From Acidobacteriota bacterium (GTDB lineage: Bacteria; Acidobacteriota; Thermoanaerobaculia; Multivoradales; JBCCEF01): 64,000 nt of DNA. The stretch is from assembly GCA_039030395.1 (NCBI GenBank), contig JBCCEF010000021.1, positions 23,776 through 87,775 on the forward strand, given 5' to 3'. Numbering within the stretch: position 1 is the first letter of the stretch; every line of letters begins with the position of its first letter. The notes beneath the pieces are model-generated. The model worked only from the letters and a program-made list of their open reading frames with translations. It searched no databases and was not told the origin of the DNA. Positions 55,231-63,619 of this stretch are shown in pieces. A program made the translations under genes and the position numbers.

Positions 55231-57614
55231 TCCGCTGCGGCGCCGGCTGGGGTGGGGACCTGGGTTTCATCCAAGGCTTCGCGCCGTGGACCCATCGGCG
55301 ACAGCGGCCGCAGCTTGCGCCGCTTGCTCGGTTTGGGCGGGGTAGCGCGGCCCAGGAGGTACTGCCCCGGCCAGGGGTGATCCCACAGTTCGTAGCGCTC
55401 CGCCTCGTGCAGGGTCAAATACGGATTGTGGAGGTGGGGTCGCGCCATCAGTGCGAGGTCCGCCCGGCCGGCGGCGAGCACCGTGTTGGCATGGTCGACG
55501 CCCTGGATGGCGCCGACGGCCATCACCGGCAGATCCGTTTCGAAGCGCACCTTTTCCGCGAAGGGAACCTGGTACATGCGGCCGTACTCCGGCAGCGACT
55601 CCGGTGAGTTGCCGGCGGAGGAGAGGTCGAGCAGATCGCAGCCGGCGTCCCGCAGATGGCGGGCGATCTCGACGGTGTCTTCCGGGGTGATGCCGCTACC
55701 GTCGTCCATCCAGTCGCTGGCCGACACGCGCACCGCCAGCACCTTTTCGGCGGGCCAGGCGGCGCGCACCGCGGAGAGCACTTCGAGCGGGTAGCGCAGG
55801 CGGTTGGTGAGCGAGCCCCCATACTCGTCCCGGCGCAGATTGGAGAGCGGCGACAGGAAGCTCGACAGCAGGTAGCCGTGAGCCATGTGGATCTCGACCA
55901 GGTCGAAGCCGGCGGCGAGGGCCCTTCCGGTGGCCCGGACGAAGGCCGCCGTCACCCGATCCATGTCACCGCGGTCCATCGCTTTGGGAGCCGGCCAGTG
56001 GGGGTAGTACGGCACCGCCGAGGGACTGAGGGTTTGCCAGGCACCCTCGTCCTCGGTGAGGGGAATGTCCTCGCCCAGCCAGGGATGGCAGACGGAGCCC
56101 TTGCGCCCGGCGTGGGCGAGCTGAATGCCGATTTTGGCGGCGGTCTGGCCGTGGACGAAGTCCACCACCCGGCGCCAGGCGGCCTCCTGCTGGTCGGTCC
56201 ACAGGCCGGCGCAGCCGGGGGTGATACGGCCGTCCGGGGAGACGTCGGTCATCTCGGTGATGATCAGTCCGGCACCGCCGACCGCCCGGCTGCCGAGGTG
56301 GACGAGGTGCCAGTCGTCGATCAGGCCGTCCTCGGCGGAGTACTGGCACATCGGGCTGACGACGATGCGGTTGTGGAGCTCCAGGTCCTTGAGCCGAAAG
56401 GGTGCGAAGGCCGGCGGTGGTGCTTCGGCTCCGGGGGGCAGCTCCACGCCGCGGTCGCGGCAGTACCACTCGTTGATCTGGCGCACCAGTTCCGGATCCC
56501 GCTCGGCGAGGTTGTCGTAGGTGATGCGCTTGCTGCGGGTCATCAGGTTGAAGGTGAACTCCACCGGATCCTGTTCCTGGTAGCGGTCGGAATTCTCGAA
56601 CCATTCCAGGCTAGTCTGGGCGGCCTTCTGGAGCTTGATCACCTCGACCCAGCGTTCGTTCTCGTAGGCATCGAGGATCTGTGGGACCGGCGCCCCCCGG
56701 TGCTCTTGAAAGGCCTCCACCAGCGCCGCCGCATCCTCCATCGCCAGCTTGGTGCCGGAGCCGACGGAGAAGTGCGCCGTGTGAGCGGCATCGCCGAGCA
56801 GGACGACGTTTCGCCCGGAGCCGCCCGAGTGGTACCAGCTTTCGCACTGGACGGTGGGGAAGCTGCGCCAGATGGAGCGGTTGGCGAGCAGCCGATGGGG
56901 ACCGAGATGCTCGGCGAAAAGGCGTTCGCAGAATGCGACGGTGTCCTCCTCCGTCGCCCGGTCGAGGCCGGCGGCGCGCCAGGTCTCCTCCCGGCACTCG
57001 ACGATCCAGGTGGAGAGATCTCCCTCCGGACCGTGCTCGAAGGGATAGGCGTGTACCTGGAACAGGCCGTGCTCCGTCGGCTCGAAGATGAAGGTGAAGG
57101 CATCGAGCGGCTTGTCCGTACCGAGCCAGGTGAATTTGGCCCGCCGCCAGTCGAGGCGCGGCCGAAAGTGCTCGGCCACTTCACGACGTACCCAGCTATT
57201 GGCGCCGTCGGCTCCGAGGATGAGATCCGCGTCGTGGAACTCATCGAGGGACTCGACTTCGCGCTCGAATTCGAGCTGCACCCCCAACTCCCGGCAGCGG
57301 GCATGAAGGATCGAGAGCAGGGTCCGGCGCGAAAGGGCCGAAAAGCCGTGACCGGTGGAAACGGTGCGGGTGCCCTGACGGAAGGTCTCGATGTCCGTCC
57401 AGTGGACGAAGTGTCGAGTGATCTCCCGATAGGTCGGCCCGTCCGCCGCCTCGAAGTTCTCGAGGGTTTCGTCCGAGAACACGACGCCCCAACCGTAGGT
57501 GTCGTCCGGCCGGTTCCGCTCCAGAATGCGGATCTCCGTTTCCGGGAAGGCCTTCTTCATCAGGATGCCGAAATACAGGCCCGCCGGGCCACCACCAATG
57601 CTGACGATTTTCAT
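55227..57614 (-). CDS. Bifunctional aryl-CoA monooxygenase / OYE-type reductase (salicylyl-CoA 5-hydroxylase-like)
   Basis: 795 residues from ATG 57614. Residues 1-~390 form a flavoprotein monooxygenase: 'IVSIGGGPAGLYFGILMKK', 'LILGADGANSWVRREVAE' and 'VVLLGDAAHTAHFSVGSGTK'. Residues ~420-770 form an old-yellow-enzyme FMN domain: 'LHNRIVVSPMCQYSAEDGLI', 'IQLAHAGRKGS', 'FDLVEIHMAHGYLLSSFLSP', 'DEYGGSLTNRLRYPLEVL' and 'ADLALMARPHLHNP'. This exact fusion is known as salicylyl-CoA 5-hydroxylase and as 2-aminobenzoyl-CoA monooxygenase/reductase, which hydroxylate or dearomatise aryl-CoA thioesters. No aryl-CoA ligase is nearby; an acyl-CoA dehydrogenase lies 6 kb away. Which substrate applies cannot be read from sequence. 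Confidence 0.9.
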   Translation of the reverse strand: MKIVSIGGGPAGLYFGILMKKAFPETEIRILERNRPDDTYGWGVVFSDETLENFEAADGPTYREITRHFVHWTDIETFRQGTRTVSTGHGFSALSRRTLLSILHARCRELGVQLEFEREVESLDEFHDADLILGADGANSWVRREVAEHFRPRLDWRRAKFTWLGTDKPLDAFTFIFEPTEHGLFQVHAYPFEHGPEGDLSTWIVECREETWRAAGLDRATEEDTVAFCERLFAEHLGPHRLLANRSIWRSFPTVQCESWYHSGGSGRNVVLLGDAAHTAHFSVGSGTKLAMEDAAALVEAFQEHRGAPVPQILDAYENERWVEVIKLQKAAQTSLEWFENSDRYQEQDPVEFTFNLMTRSKRITYDNLAERDPELVRQINEWYCRDRGVELPPGAEAPPPAFAPFRLKDLELHNRIVVSPMCQYSAEDGLIDDWHLVHLGSRAVGGAGLIITEMTDVSPDGRITPGCAGLWTDQQEAAWRRVVDFVHGQTAAKIGIQLAHAGRKGSVCHPWLGEDIPLTEDEGAWQTLSPSAVPYYPHWPAPKAMDRGDMDRVTAAFVRATGRALAAGFDLVEIHMAHGYLLSSFLSPLSNLRRDEYGGSLTNRLRYPLEVLSAVRAAWPAEKVLAVRVSASDWMDDGSGITPEDTVEIARHLRDAGCDLLDLSSAGNSPESLPEYGRMYQVPFAEKVRFETDLPVMAVGAIQGVDHANTVLAAGRADLALMARPHLHNPYLTLHEAERYELWDHPWPGQYLLGRATPPKPSKRRKLRPLSPMGPRREALDETQVPTPAGAAAE

Positions 57615-57681
57615 GAGGGGATTGTACTGGTACCCGGTTGACCTGGAGATTTGTTACCGAAGTCTAGGGTAGGCTTTGAAG

Positions 57682-58206
57682 ATGGGTTGCTTCGAGACTC
57701 GAGTCAGGATCGCAGCGCCGCGGCCGCGGGTATTCGACCTCGCGCGGTCCGTCGAACTCCATCTGGAGAGCACGAGCAAGACGCGCGAGCGGGCCGTAGG
57801 AGGAGTTGTCTCCGGCCTGCTGGGAGCTGGTGAAGAAGTCACCTGGAGCGCGCGCCACTTCGGGATTCGCCAACGACTGACCAGCCGCATTACCCGCTTC
57901 GATCCACCTCGCTACTTCCGTGACGAGATGGTCGCCGGCGCCTTCTCGCACTTCCATCACGACCATCACTTCGAGGCGCTCAAGTTCGGCACGATGATGC
58001 GCGATGTGCTCGATTTCGAGGCACCCTTGGGCTGGTTGGGCAAGGCGGTCGACCGGCTGGTGTTGATTGCCTACTTGAGACGGTTTATCGAAAGTCGCGG
58101 CGAGGTGATCCGCCGCATCGCGGAATCCGATGCCTGGCAGGAATTCTTGCCGGAACACGAGGGGGGCAGCCAAAAAAGCGCTGCGCGCATTCAGCCGTCT
58201 TCCTAG
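57682..58206 (+). CDS. SRPBCC (START-like) family protein
   Basis: 174 residues from ATG 57682 (a TTG two codons earlier is an alternative). The pattern 'CFETRVRIAAPRPRVFDLAR', 'EEVTWSARHFGIRQRLTSRI', 'DPPRYFRDEMVAGAFSHFHH' and 'VLDFEAPLGWLGKAVDRL' is typical of SRPBCC lipid/cyclase-like ligand-binding proteins, where the conserved 'FxHxH' and 'APLG' blocks frame the cavity. It probably binds a hydrophobic ligand in the cytosol. It is divergent from the aryl-CoA gene and convergent with, and four bases overlapping, the lipoprotein gene. Confidence 0.85.
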   Translation: MGCFETRVRIAAPRPRVFDLARSVELHLESTSKTRERAVGGVVSGLLGAGEEVTWSARHFGIRQRLTSRITRFDPPRYFRDEMVAGAFSHFHHDHHFEALKFGTMMRDVLDFEAPLGWLGKAVDRLVLIAYLRRFIESRGEVIRRIAESDAWQEFLPEHEGGSQKSAARIQPSS

Positions 58207-59357
58207 TAGGGGTCGTCGCCGAAGTGTAGTTCGATGCCGATGCCGACGATGGCGGAACCCTCGCGGGCTTCATCATCCGGTCGCCGGGGGAAGGAGTAGC
58301 CGGCAGTGACCAGCCCGAAGAAGTATTCACGGAAGACCGGCTGGCGGTAAACGCCTCGTATTCCGTATTCCCGGATCGGGACCACGCTGTCCGTAGAGCC
58401 TCGAATGAATCCTTCGTACGCGATCCCTTTTCTCTTTCGGAGGTTCTGAAAGATCAGCACCCGCGAGCGCCAGTTGAGGCCGGTGGTCGCTTCCGAGAAG
58501 GTGCCGACGTTGCCCCAGCGCAGGAGGAGGTCCGGTTTCAGAACATAGTCGAGGTCGGCGCTGGTGGTGGAGCCGAAGCCGTCTCGATTCTCGTAGAACA
58601 CCGTCTCGCGCAATCGCCAGACGGTGTTCGCTCCGACGAAGTAGTTGCGGCGAAGTCGTCCCTGCAGGAAGATCTCAGGTGCCGACTTCACTCGCCCACC
58701 GACGCGAAAATCCAGCCGATCGGTGTATTTGCCCGGTGGCGAGTAGCCGAGGCCGGCGAGCCATCGGTCCTCGGTCTCGAGGTCGAAGACCGAGGATCGA
58801 ATCGGAAAGGTCTGCTGCCGATCCTGGACGAATTCCTCTTCGTCCTCGCGGCCGAGGAAGAGGTTGACTCGGTTCTCGAGATTAGGCAGATCGTACTTGA
58901 GGCGCAGCCGGACCTTGGGGTCGTAGCCTTCGTACTCAGAGTAAATGTTGTTGACTTCCAACCGGCCGGCGACGGACCGGGCGTTGTCCAGGTCCGGTTG
59001 GCCGCCGAGAAGGCCGTCGAACCACAGGGTGGCGCTACAGAAGGTTTCCTCCAGTTTGGTCCGCGTCTTGTCGAGCATGGGCCGCTTGGCGGCTTCCTCG
59101 GGGTGTTGGGCGCGGCAGAGATGCCGAAGAGACGGCTTTTTTTCCTCCGCTTCCGTCGCCGGTCCCTGTTCGAAGCCCTCGGCGAAGTCGCCGGAGGGCG
59201 GGGTTTCGCTCTCCGGCACGTCCTCGTTGGCGGTCGGTCGGGCATTGGCCGCCACAGAGCCCGCCGTGCGCGGTTTCGGGGCGCCGGCGCAGCCTGTCCA
59301 GAGGACGGCTCCACCGAGCAGGGTCACCGCCAGGTATTCCCGTGAACTAAGGCTCAT
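58203..59357 (-). CDS. Hypothetical outer-membrane-directed lipoprotein, beta-rich
   Basis: 384 residues from ATG 59357. A lipobox-like signal ('TLLGGAVLWTGCAGAP') indicates lipidation at the Cys. A Thr/Ala/Glu-rich linker follows to ~75. From ~105 on there are regularly spaced amphipathic strands ('RLEVNNIYSEYEGYDPKVRL', 'RVNLFLGREDEE', 'LDFRVGGRVKSAPEIFLQG', 'SRVLIFQNLRKR', 'YFFGLVTAGYSFPRR'), ending in Tyr, as in outer-membrane barrel proteins of ~14-16 strands. Family not recognised. It lies 230 bases downstream of the sugar-dehydrogenase-like gene, past a strong hairpin. Confidence 0.6.
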   Translation of the reverse strand: MSLSSREYLAVTLLGGAVLWTGCAGAPKPRTAGSVAANARPTANEDVPESETPPSGDFAEGFEQGPATEAEEKKPSLRHLCRAQHPEEAAKRPMLDKTRTKLEETFCSATLWFDGLLGGQPDLDNARSVAGRLEVNNIYSEYEGYDPKVRLRLKYDLPNLENRVNLFLGREDEEEFVQDRQQTFPIRSSVFDLETEDRWLAGLGYSPPGKYTDRLDFRVGGRVKSAPEIFLQGRLRRNYFVGANTVWRLRETVFYENRDGFGSTTSADLDYVLKPDLLLRWGNVGTFSEATTGLNWRSRVLIFQNLRKRKGIAYEGFIRGSTDSVVPIREYGIRGVYRQPVFREYFFGLVTAGYSFPRRPDDEAREGSAIVGIGIELHFGDDPY

Positions 59358-59525
59358 CGCACGCCGATCCTATGCGAAGGCTGTACCGCATTCGAAGGTC
59401 GAGATCGCCTGGGAAACCAAGGCGGTCGAAGGGATCGCGATGGTGGAACGGGACGTGGGCGACGCCGAAGCAAATGTTCGGTGGTCACGGAGGGCTTCTT
59501 CGCCCTCGTCGCTTCGCAGGGAAGT

Positions 59526-59561
59526 GGGGTGATCCCGGGTATTACCCCCGGGGATCACCCC
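59526..59561. terminator. GC-rich hairpin between two leftward genes
   Basis: An 11-bp perfect stem (GGGGTGATCCC 59526-59536 with GGGATCACCCC 59551-59561) with further inner pairing (GGGT/ACCC). It lies just after the stop of the sorbosone-dehydrogenase-like gene (minus strand) but has no downstream T-tract in that direction, so intrinsic termination is only possible, not certain. Confidence 0.5.
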
Positions 59562-59586
59562 AGCGAGCTGATCTACGGGCGCGGAC

Positions 59587-61077
59587 TCACTCGACCGATG
59601 CGTCCCACACGGTGGTGTTGCCGGATTCGAAGCCGTCGGCGAAGATGACGCCGCTCGACCAGGGGCAGCCGGCGCCGTTGTGGATGCAGTCGATGCGTCC
59701 GGCACCGCCCACCACGGCGTAGAGTTCGCCGCGACCGTCCTCGGCGAAGCCGAATTCGCCACCGAAGCCGCTGGCCCAGCAGGAGGCACTGATCGCCGCC
59801 GGATTGGCCGGGTTGAGGGTGTCGGTTTTCCAGATCTGGCCGCAGGCGGCGTCCGAGTAGATGTAGTCGCCGACGATCGAGGGTACCTCCGTGCCGCGAT
59901 AGACATATCCGCCCATGATCGAGATCCAGCCGCCGTTGTAGTGGCAGAGGATCGGATCGTAGTAGCTGCCGGCGGTGCGCGGGAATTCACAGGTAGTGCC
60001 GGTGTCCAGCGGACAGCCGCCGGTGGCGCATCCAGACTCGTTGTTGCCGGCCGTCTCGCAGCCCTCGCGGCATACCCAGCCGAAGTTCACCGGTGCCGGA
60101 GTGGCGGCGGCTTGCAGGTTGATCTCTTCCCACTTGTTCTGGCCCACATCCCCGATGTAGAGGTCGCCGGTGACGCGATCGAAGCTGAAGCGGAAGGGAT
60201 TGCGTAGGCCATAGGCCCACACTTCGTCGCAGGCCGGCTCGGTGCCGGCGAAGGGGTTGTCCGAGGGGACGGTGTAATTGGTGGCGCCCACCCCGCAATC
60301 GTCCGGTGCCGTGGCGTTGGTATCGATGCCGCGGGTGTCGATGCGCAGCATCTTGCCGGCGAGGGTGTCCGTGCGCTGGCCGTCGCCGTTGGTGCCGGCG
60401 CCGGAGTCGCAGCCGCCACCGCCGTCGCCGGTGGAGATGTAGAGGAAGCCGTCCGGCCCGAAGGCCAGCCAGCCGCCGTTGTGGTTGCCGGCCGGGTGGT
60501 TGATCGTCATGATCGGCAAGGCCGAGCCCGGGTCCGCCACGTCGGGGTTTCCGGCCGAGCGCTGATAGCGCTCGATCACGATGTCACCGCGGGTGCCCGG
60601 TCCGAGGTCCCGCCGAGTGTAGTAGACGTAGAACAGGCCGTTGTCTTTGTACTCCGGGTCGACCGCCATGGCCAGCAGACCGCGCTCGCCGCCGGCTTCC
60701 ACCGGGCCACCGGTGTCGTCCCTGAGATCGAGGAAGAAAGTCGGCAGGAAGGACTCGGTGACGCCGTCCCACACCAGAATGGCGCCCTGCTGGGTGGCGA
60801 CCAGCCGCTTGCCGCGGCCGTCTTCCGGATCGACGAAGGCGACCGGGGTGGTGGCGCCGCCGGGAAATTCTCCGGCCGAAATCACCGTCGAGATGCCCAC
60901 CGGCGCATCGGGCGTACAGCTTGTGGCGCACGAGGCGCTGAAACAACTCGTGGCGCCGTGGGCGGCGGGGACTGCTACGAGCAGAACGAGGGCGAGCAAA
61001 GCGCTCAGCGTCGCAACGCCGGGCGCGGAGGGGATTCGGCGGTTGTGCTTCGGGGGTGCTTGGCTATGGGATGTCAT
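59587..61077 (-). CDS. Secreted PQQ-dependent glucose/sorbosone dehydrogenase-like protein
   Basis: 496 residues from ATG 61077 (a longer frame to 61182 has no better start). A signal peptide ('TLSALLALVLLVAVPAAHGA') precedes a six-bladed soluble glucose dehydrogenase fold: 'LLAMAVDPEYKDNGLFYVYY', 'NHNGGWLAFGPDGFLYISTG', 'DGGGG', 'LRIDTRG', 'EVWAYGLRNPFRFSFDRVTG' and 'YIGDVGQNKWEEIN'. These carry the calcium/PQQ-site Arg and His-Asn residues. The C-terminus 'GVIFADGFESGNTTVWD' is a recurrent secreted-protein ending, with 'DGFESG', seen in several Acidobacteriota and Xanthomonad exoproteins. Electron acceptor and sugar substrate unknown. Confidence 0.88.
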   Translation of the reverse strand: MTSHSQAPPKHNRRIPSAPGVATLSALLALVLLVAVPAAHGATSCFSASCATSCTPDAPVGISTVISAGEFPGGATTPVAFVDPEDGRGKRLVATQQGAILVWDGVTESFLPTFFLDLRDDTGGPVEAGGERGLLAMAVDPEYKDNGLFYVYYTRRDLGPGTRGDIVIERYQRSAGNPDVADPGSALPIMTINHPAGNHNGGWLAFGPDGFLYISTGDGGGGCDSGAGTNGDGQRTDTLAGKMLRIDTRGIDTNATAPDDCGVGATNYTVPSDNPFAGTEPACDEVWAYGLRNPFRFSFDRVTGDLYIGDVGQNKWEEINLQAAATPAPVNFGWVCREGCETAGNNESGCATGGCPLDTGTTCEFPRTAGSYYDPILCHYNGGWISIMGGYVYRGTEVPSIVGDYIYSDAACGQIWKTDTLNPANPAAISASCWASGFGGEFGFAEDGRGELYAVVGGAGRIDCIHNGAGCPWSSGVIFADGFESGNTTVWDASVE

Positions 61078-61296
61078 CAGATTCTCCAGTCTTGGGTTCC
61101 CAGATCGGGAGGACGGGCCCCTGCGATTGAACCCATCGAGTCTAGTGCATTCGACGGCGGGCTGTAGGAGGCCGGCGGCCAAATAGGGAAATCTGTCCGC
61201 CTCGCCAGGGCCGTGAACTGCCTCGATTTCGCCATCGGCTACCTCTGCCGTGCCCCAGGGCGCTGGTTTGATGATCGCGAAAGGGGGGAAATCGAC

Positions 61297-62763
61297 ATGG
61301 ACTCTAACGCCTCATCTACATCGCCTTCGACCGCCGGATCCGGGCCGCACCTTCTCCGCCGCATCGGAGAGTCGGCGGTGGCAAAGCTCGCCATGCTCGG
61401 CTTTCTGGTGCTGCTGCTCCTGCTGCCGGTGTCGCGCATTCTGTCGCTGGTGCACGAGCGGATGGCCCGTCGGGATATGGTCACCGCCGAGATCACCCGC
61501 ACCTGGGGAGGGCCGCAGGCCCTTACCGGGCCGGTGCTCACCCTGCCGGTGCGGATCGGTCGCCAGGTACCTATCATCCAACGGGTACAGGCCGACGACG
61601 GCTCCACGGTAGAGGTGCCAGCAACGGTGGACGGCGAGGTGACCACCCGAACCGTGTGGGAGAGCCACGACTTACAGATCCTGCCCTCAAAACTCACCTG
61701 GACCGGGCGCATCGAGCCCGACGTGCGCAATCGCGGCCTGTTCGAGGTGGTGGTCTATGAGGCGAACCTGCGCGCGGTGGGTTCCTTCGAGATGCCCGAG
61801 GTAGAGGCCGAAGGGCGCCAGGTCGATTGGCCGCGCGCCGAGGTGGCCCTGGGCGTACCGGATGTGCGCGGCCTGACCCAAGAGGTGGACCTCACCTGGG
61901 GAGATCGCTCCTTGGAACTCCAGCCGGGGGTCGGACGATCGGGGCAGGTGGGCTATGGAATCCACACTCCGATACCGGATCTCGATCAGGTGGCGGTGGG
62001 CGACACGGTGTTCTTCGCCTTCGATCTGGCCCTGCGCGGCGCCGGTGATTTGCTCTTCGTGCCGGCCGGTACGACGACCGAAGTGCGCATCGAGTCGCCC
62101 TGGCCGGCGCCCGGCTTCACCGGCGCCTTCCTGCCGGCGGAGCGGCAGATCAGCGACCAGGGGTTCTCCGCCGCCTGGGAAGTGCCGTCCTTCGGCCGGG
62201 GCTTCCCCGAGGTGGGCTGGACGAAGGAAGTAGAGCCCCACGTGCTCACCTCGTCGGCCTTCGGGGTGTCCTTGGTGCTGGAGGCGGACGCTTATCAGCA
62301 GACCGAGCGATCGGTGAAGTATGCGGTGTTGTTCATCATTCTCACCTTCGGCACCTTCTTCTTGCTCGAACTCCTCAGCCGTTCGCGGCTCCATGCGGTG
62401 CAGTACCTGCTGGTTGGATTCGCGCTGTCGCTGTTCTACGTGTTGCTGCTCGCACTGTCGGAGCACTTCGGCTTCGGCCTGGCCTATGCCCTGGCGGCGG
62501 TGGCGACGGTGCTGTTGATCGCCGGCTATTCGCGCAGCCTGTTGGGAGGGAGCCGTGCGGGCTGGATCCTGGGTAGCCTCTCGCTGCTCTACGGCTATCT
62601 CTACATCCTGCTCCAGCTCGAGGACTACGCGCTGTTGGTGGGTGCGGTGGGACTGTTCGCGGTGGTGGCGCTGATCATGATGGCGACGCGCAACCTCGAC
62701 TGGTTTTCGCTGCGCTTCCGGGGAGATCACGGTCCGTCTTCCGGCGCCGGTGCGCCGGTGTAG
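61297..62763 (+). CDS. creD: Cell-envelope integrity inner-membrane protein CreD
   Basis: 488 residues from ATG 61297 behind GGGGGGAAAT; the frame open to 61213 is rejected. An N-terminal helix ('AMLGFLVLLLLLPVSRILSL') and 'VHERMARRDMVTAEITRTWG', 'PQALTGPVLTLPV' begin the CreD signature. A periplasmic beta domain (~70-350) follows. Six hydrophobic helices (~370-480: 'YAVLFIILTFGTFFLLELL', 'LFYVLLLALSEH', 'ALAAVATVLLIAGYSRSLLG' and on) end in 'LIMMATRNLDWF'. Full-length for CreD. In Escherichia coli the gene is regulated by CreBC, but no creBC is linked here. The role in envelope homeostasis is by family only. Confidence 0.9.
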   Translation: MDSNASSTSPSTAGSGPHLLRRIGESAVAKLAMLGFLVLLLLLPVSRILSLVHERMARRDMVTAEITRTWGGPQALTGPVLTLPVRIGRQVPIIQRVQADDGSTVEVPATVDGEVTTRTVWESHDLQILPSKLTWTGRIEPDVRNRGLFEVVVYEANLRAVGSFEMPEVEAEGRQVDWPRAEVALGVPDVRGLTQEVDLTWGDRSLELQPGVGRSGQVGYGIHTPIPDLDQVAVGDTVFFAFDLALRGAGDLLFVPAGTTTEVRIESPWPAPGFTGAFLPAERQISDQGFSAAWEVPSFGRGFPEVGWTKEVEPHVLTSSAFGVSLVLEADAYQQTERSVKYAVLFIILTFGTFFLLELLSRSRLHAVQYLLVGFALSLFYVLLLALSEHFGFGLAYALAAVATVLLIAGYSRSLLGGSRAGWILGSLSLLYGYLYILLQLEDYALLVGAVGLFAVVALIMMATRNLDWFSLRFRGDHGPSSGAGAPV

Positions 62764-62832
62764 GCGTACTCCGAATGGGCGAACTCACTTCGGATATCCT
62801 CGCCGCCAGACATTCATCTGGAGGAGGAGTCC

Positions 62833-63402
62833 ATGAGCCACCCCGAGGAGAGATTGCAGGTCACCGCCATCGCCGGCAGCCTGCGCCGCGGATCCGTCAA
62901 CCGGGCCTTGCTGGTGGCCGCCACGGAACTGGCGCCGCCGTCCCTGGACATCCGGATCGTCGGGTTGAACGATCTGCCGGTCTACGACGGCGACGTCGAA
63001 GACCAGGGGGTGCCGGATGCGGTGAAGGCCTTGCGGGAAGCGGTCGAGTCCGCCGACGGACTGCTGATCGCTACCCCGGAATACAACCAGGGCGTCCCCG
63101 GCGGCTTGAAGAATGCCGTCGACTGGCTGAGCCGCCCCCCCAAGCCGCAGTCCTTCGACGGCCGGCCGATCGGCGTGATGGGTGCTACCCCCGGCACTCT
63201 GGGCACCCGCGCCGCGCAGTACCAACTCCGGCAGACGCTGGTGGGACTGAACGGCGCGGTAATGGCGCAGCCGATGCTCTTTATCTCTGGCGCCGGCCAG
63301 AAATTCGACGCCGATCTGCGCCTGACGGACGAGCCGACGCGGGCCCACCTGACACGCTATCTGGAGGCCTTTGCAGGGTGGGTGCAGCGGATGCGGAAAT
63401 GA
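62833..63402 (+). CDS. NAD(P)H-dependent FMN reductase (flavodoxin-like)
   Basis: 189 residues from ATG 62833 behind GGAGGAGGAG. The FMN-phosphate loop is 'IAGSLRRGSVNRAL', and 'LLIATPEYNQGVPGGLKNAV' with 'DWLSRPP' is the family signature of chromate/quinone/azo reductases (ChrR/YieF type). 'GVMGATPGTLGTRAAQYQL' completes the isoalloxazine site. Length normal. It reduces FMN or quinones using NAD(P)H. It is encoded 69 bases after creD on the same strand and is followed by an intergenic repeat element, so it may end this unit. Confidence 0.92.
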   Translation: MSHPEERLQVTAIAGSLRRGSVNRALLVAATELAPPSLDIRIVGLNDLPVYDGDVEDQGVPDAVKALREAVESADGLLIATPEYNQGVPGGLKNAVDWLSRPPKPQSFDGRPIGVMGATPGTLGTRAAQYQLRQTLVGLNGAVMAQPMLFISGAGQKFDADLRLTDEPTRAHLTRYLEAFAGWVQRMRK

Positions 63403-63412
63403 CCTGCTAGCG

Positions 63413-63619
63413 ACCTAGCAGGGTGCTGGAAAACTACGATAGGGCGTTCAGCACCCTGCTACCGAGCCCATAGGGCTCGGCGGCGCCAGAGGCGCCGAGG
63501 ACGGGGTGAGCCCGAAAACACTGGTGTTTTCGGGTGAGGGGGCGCCCAGCCCCCTGGAAAAGAAAGCTAGCAGGGCAGCTGAAATGATAGGCCGAAGGCC
63601 TTTTTCAGCAACCTGCTAG
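63413..63619. repeat. Structured intergenic repeat, copy 2 (inverted relative to copy 1)
   Basis: Begins CTAGCAGGGTGCTGGAA and ends TTCAGCAACCTGCTAGC. It contains a long imperfect hairpin (TAGCAGGGTGCT / AGCACCCTGCTA), a palindrome around GAAAACACTGGTGTTTTC, and GC-rich blocks (CTCGGCGGCG, GGGGCGCCCAGCCCC). Read in reverse complement, the blocks follow the same order as in 13754-14130, without that copy's internal insertion. It fills the space between the FMN reductase and the acyl-CoA dehydrogenase genes and could also act as bidirectional terminator. Confidence 0.65.

Noticed and set aside
55656-57641. 661-residue open frame on the plus strand
   Set aside because: Antisense shadow of the aryl-CoA monooxygenase/OYE fusion, which has unmistakable FAD and FMN motifs.
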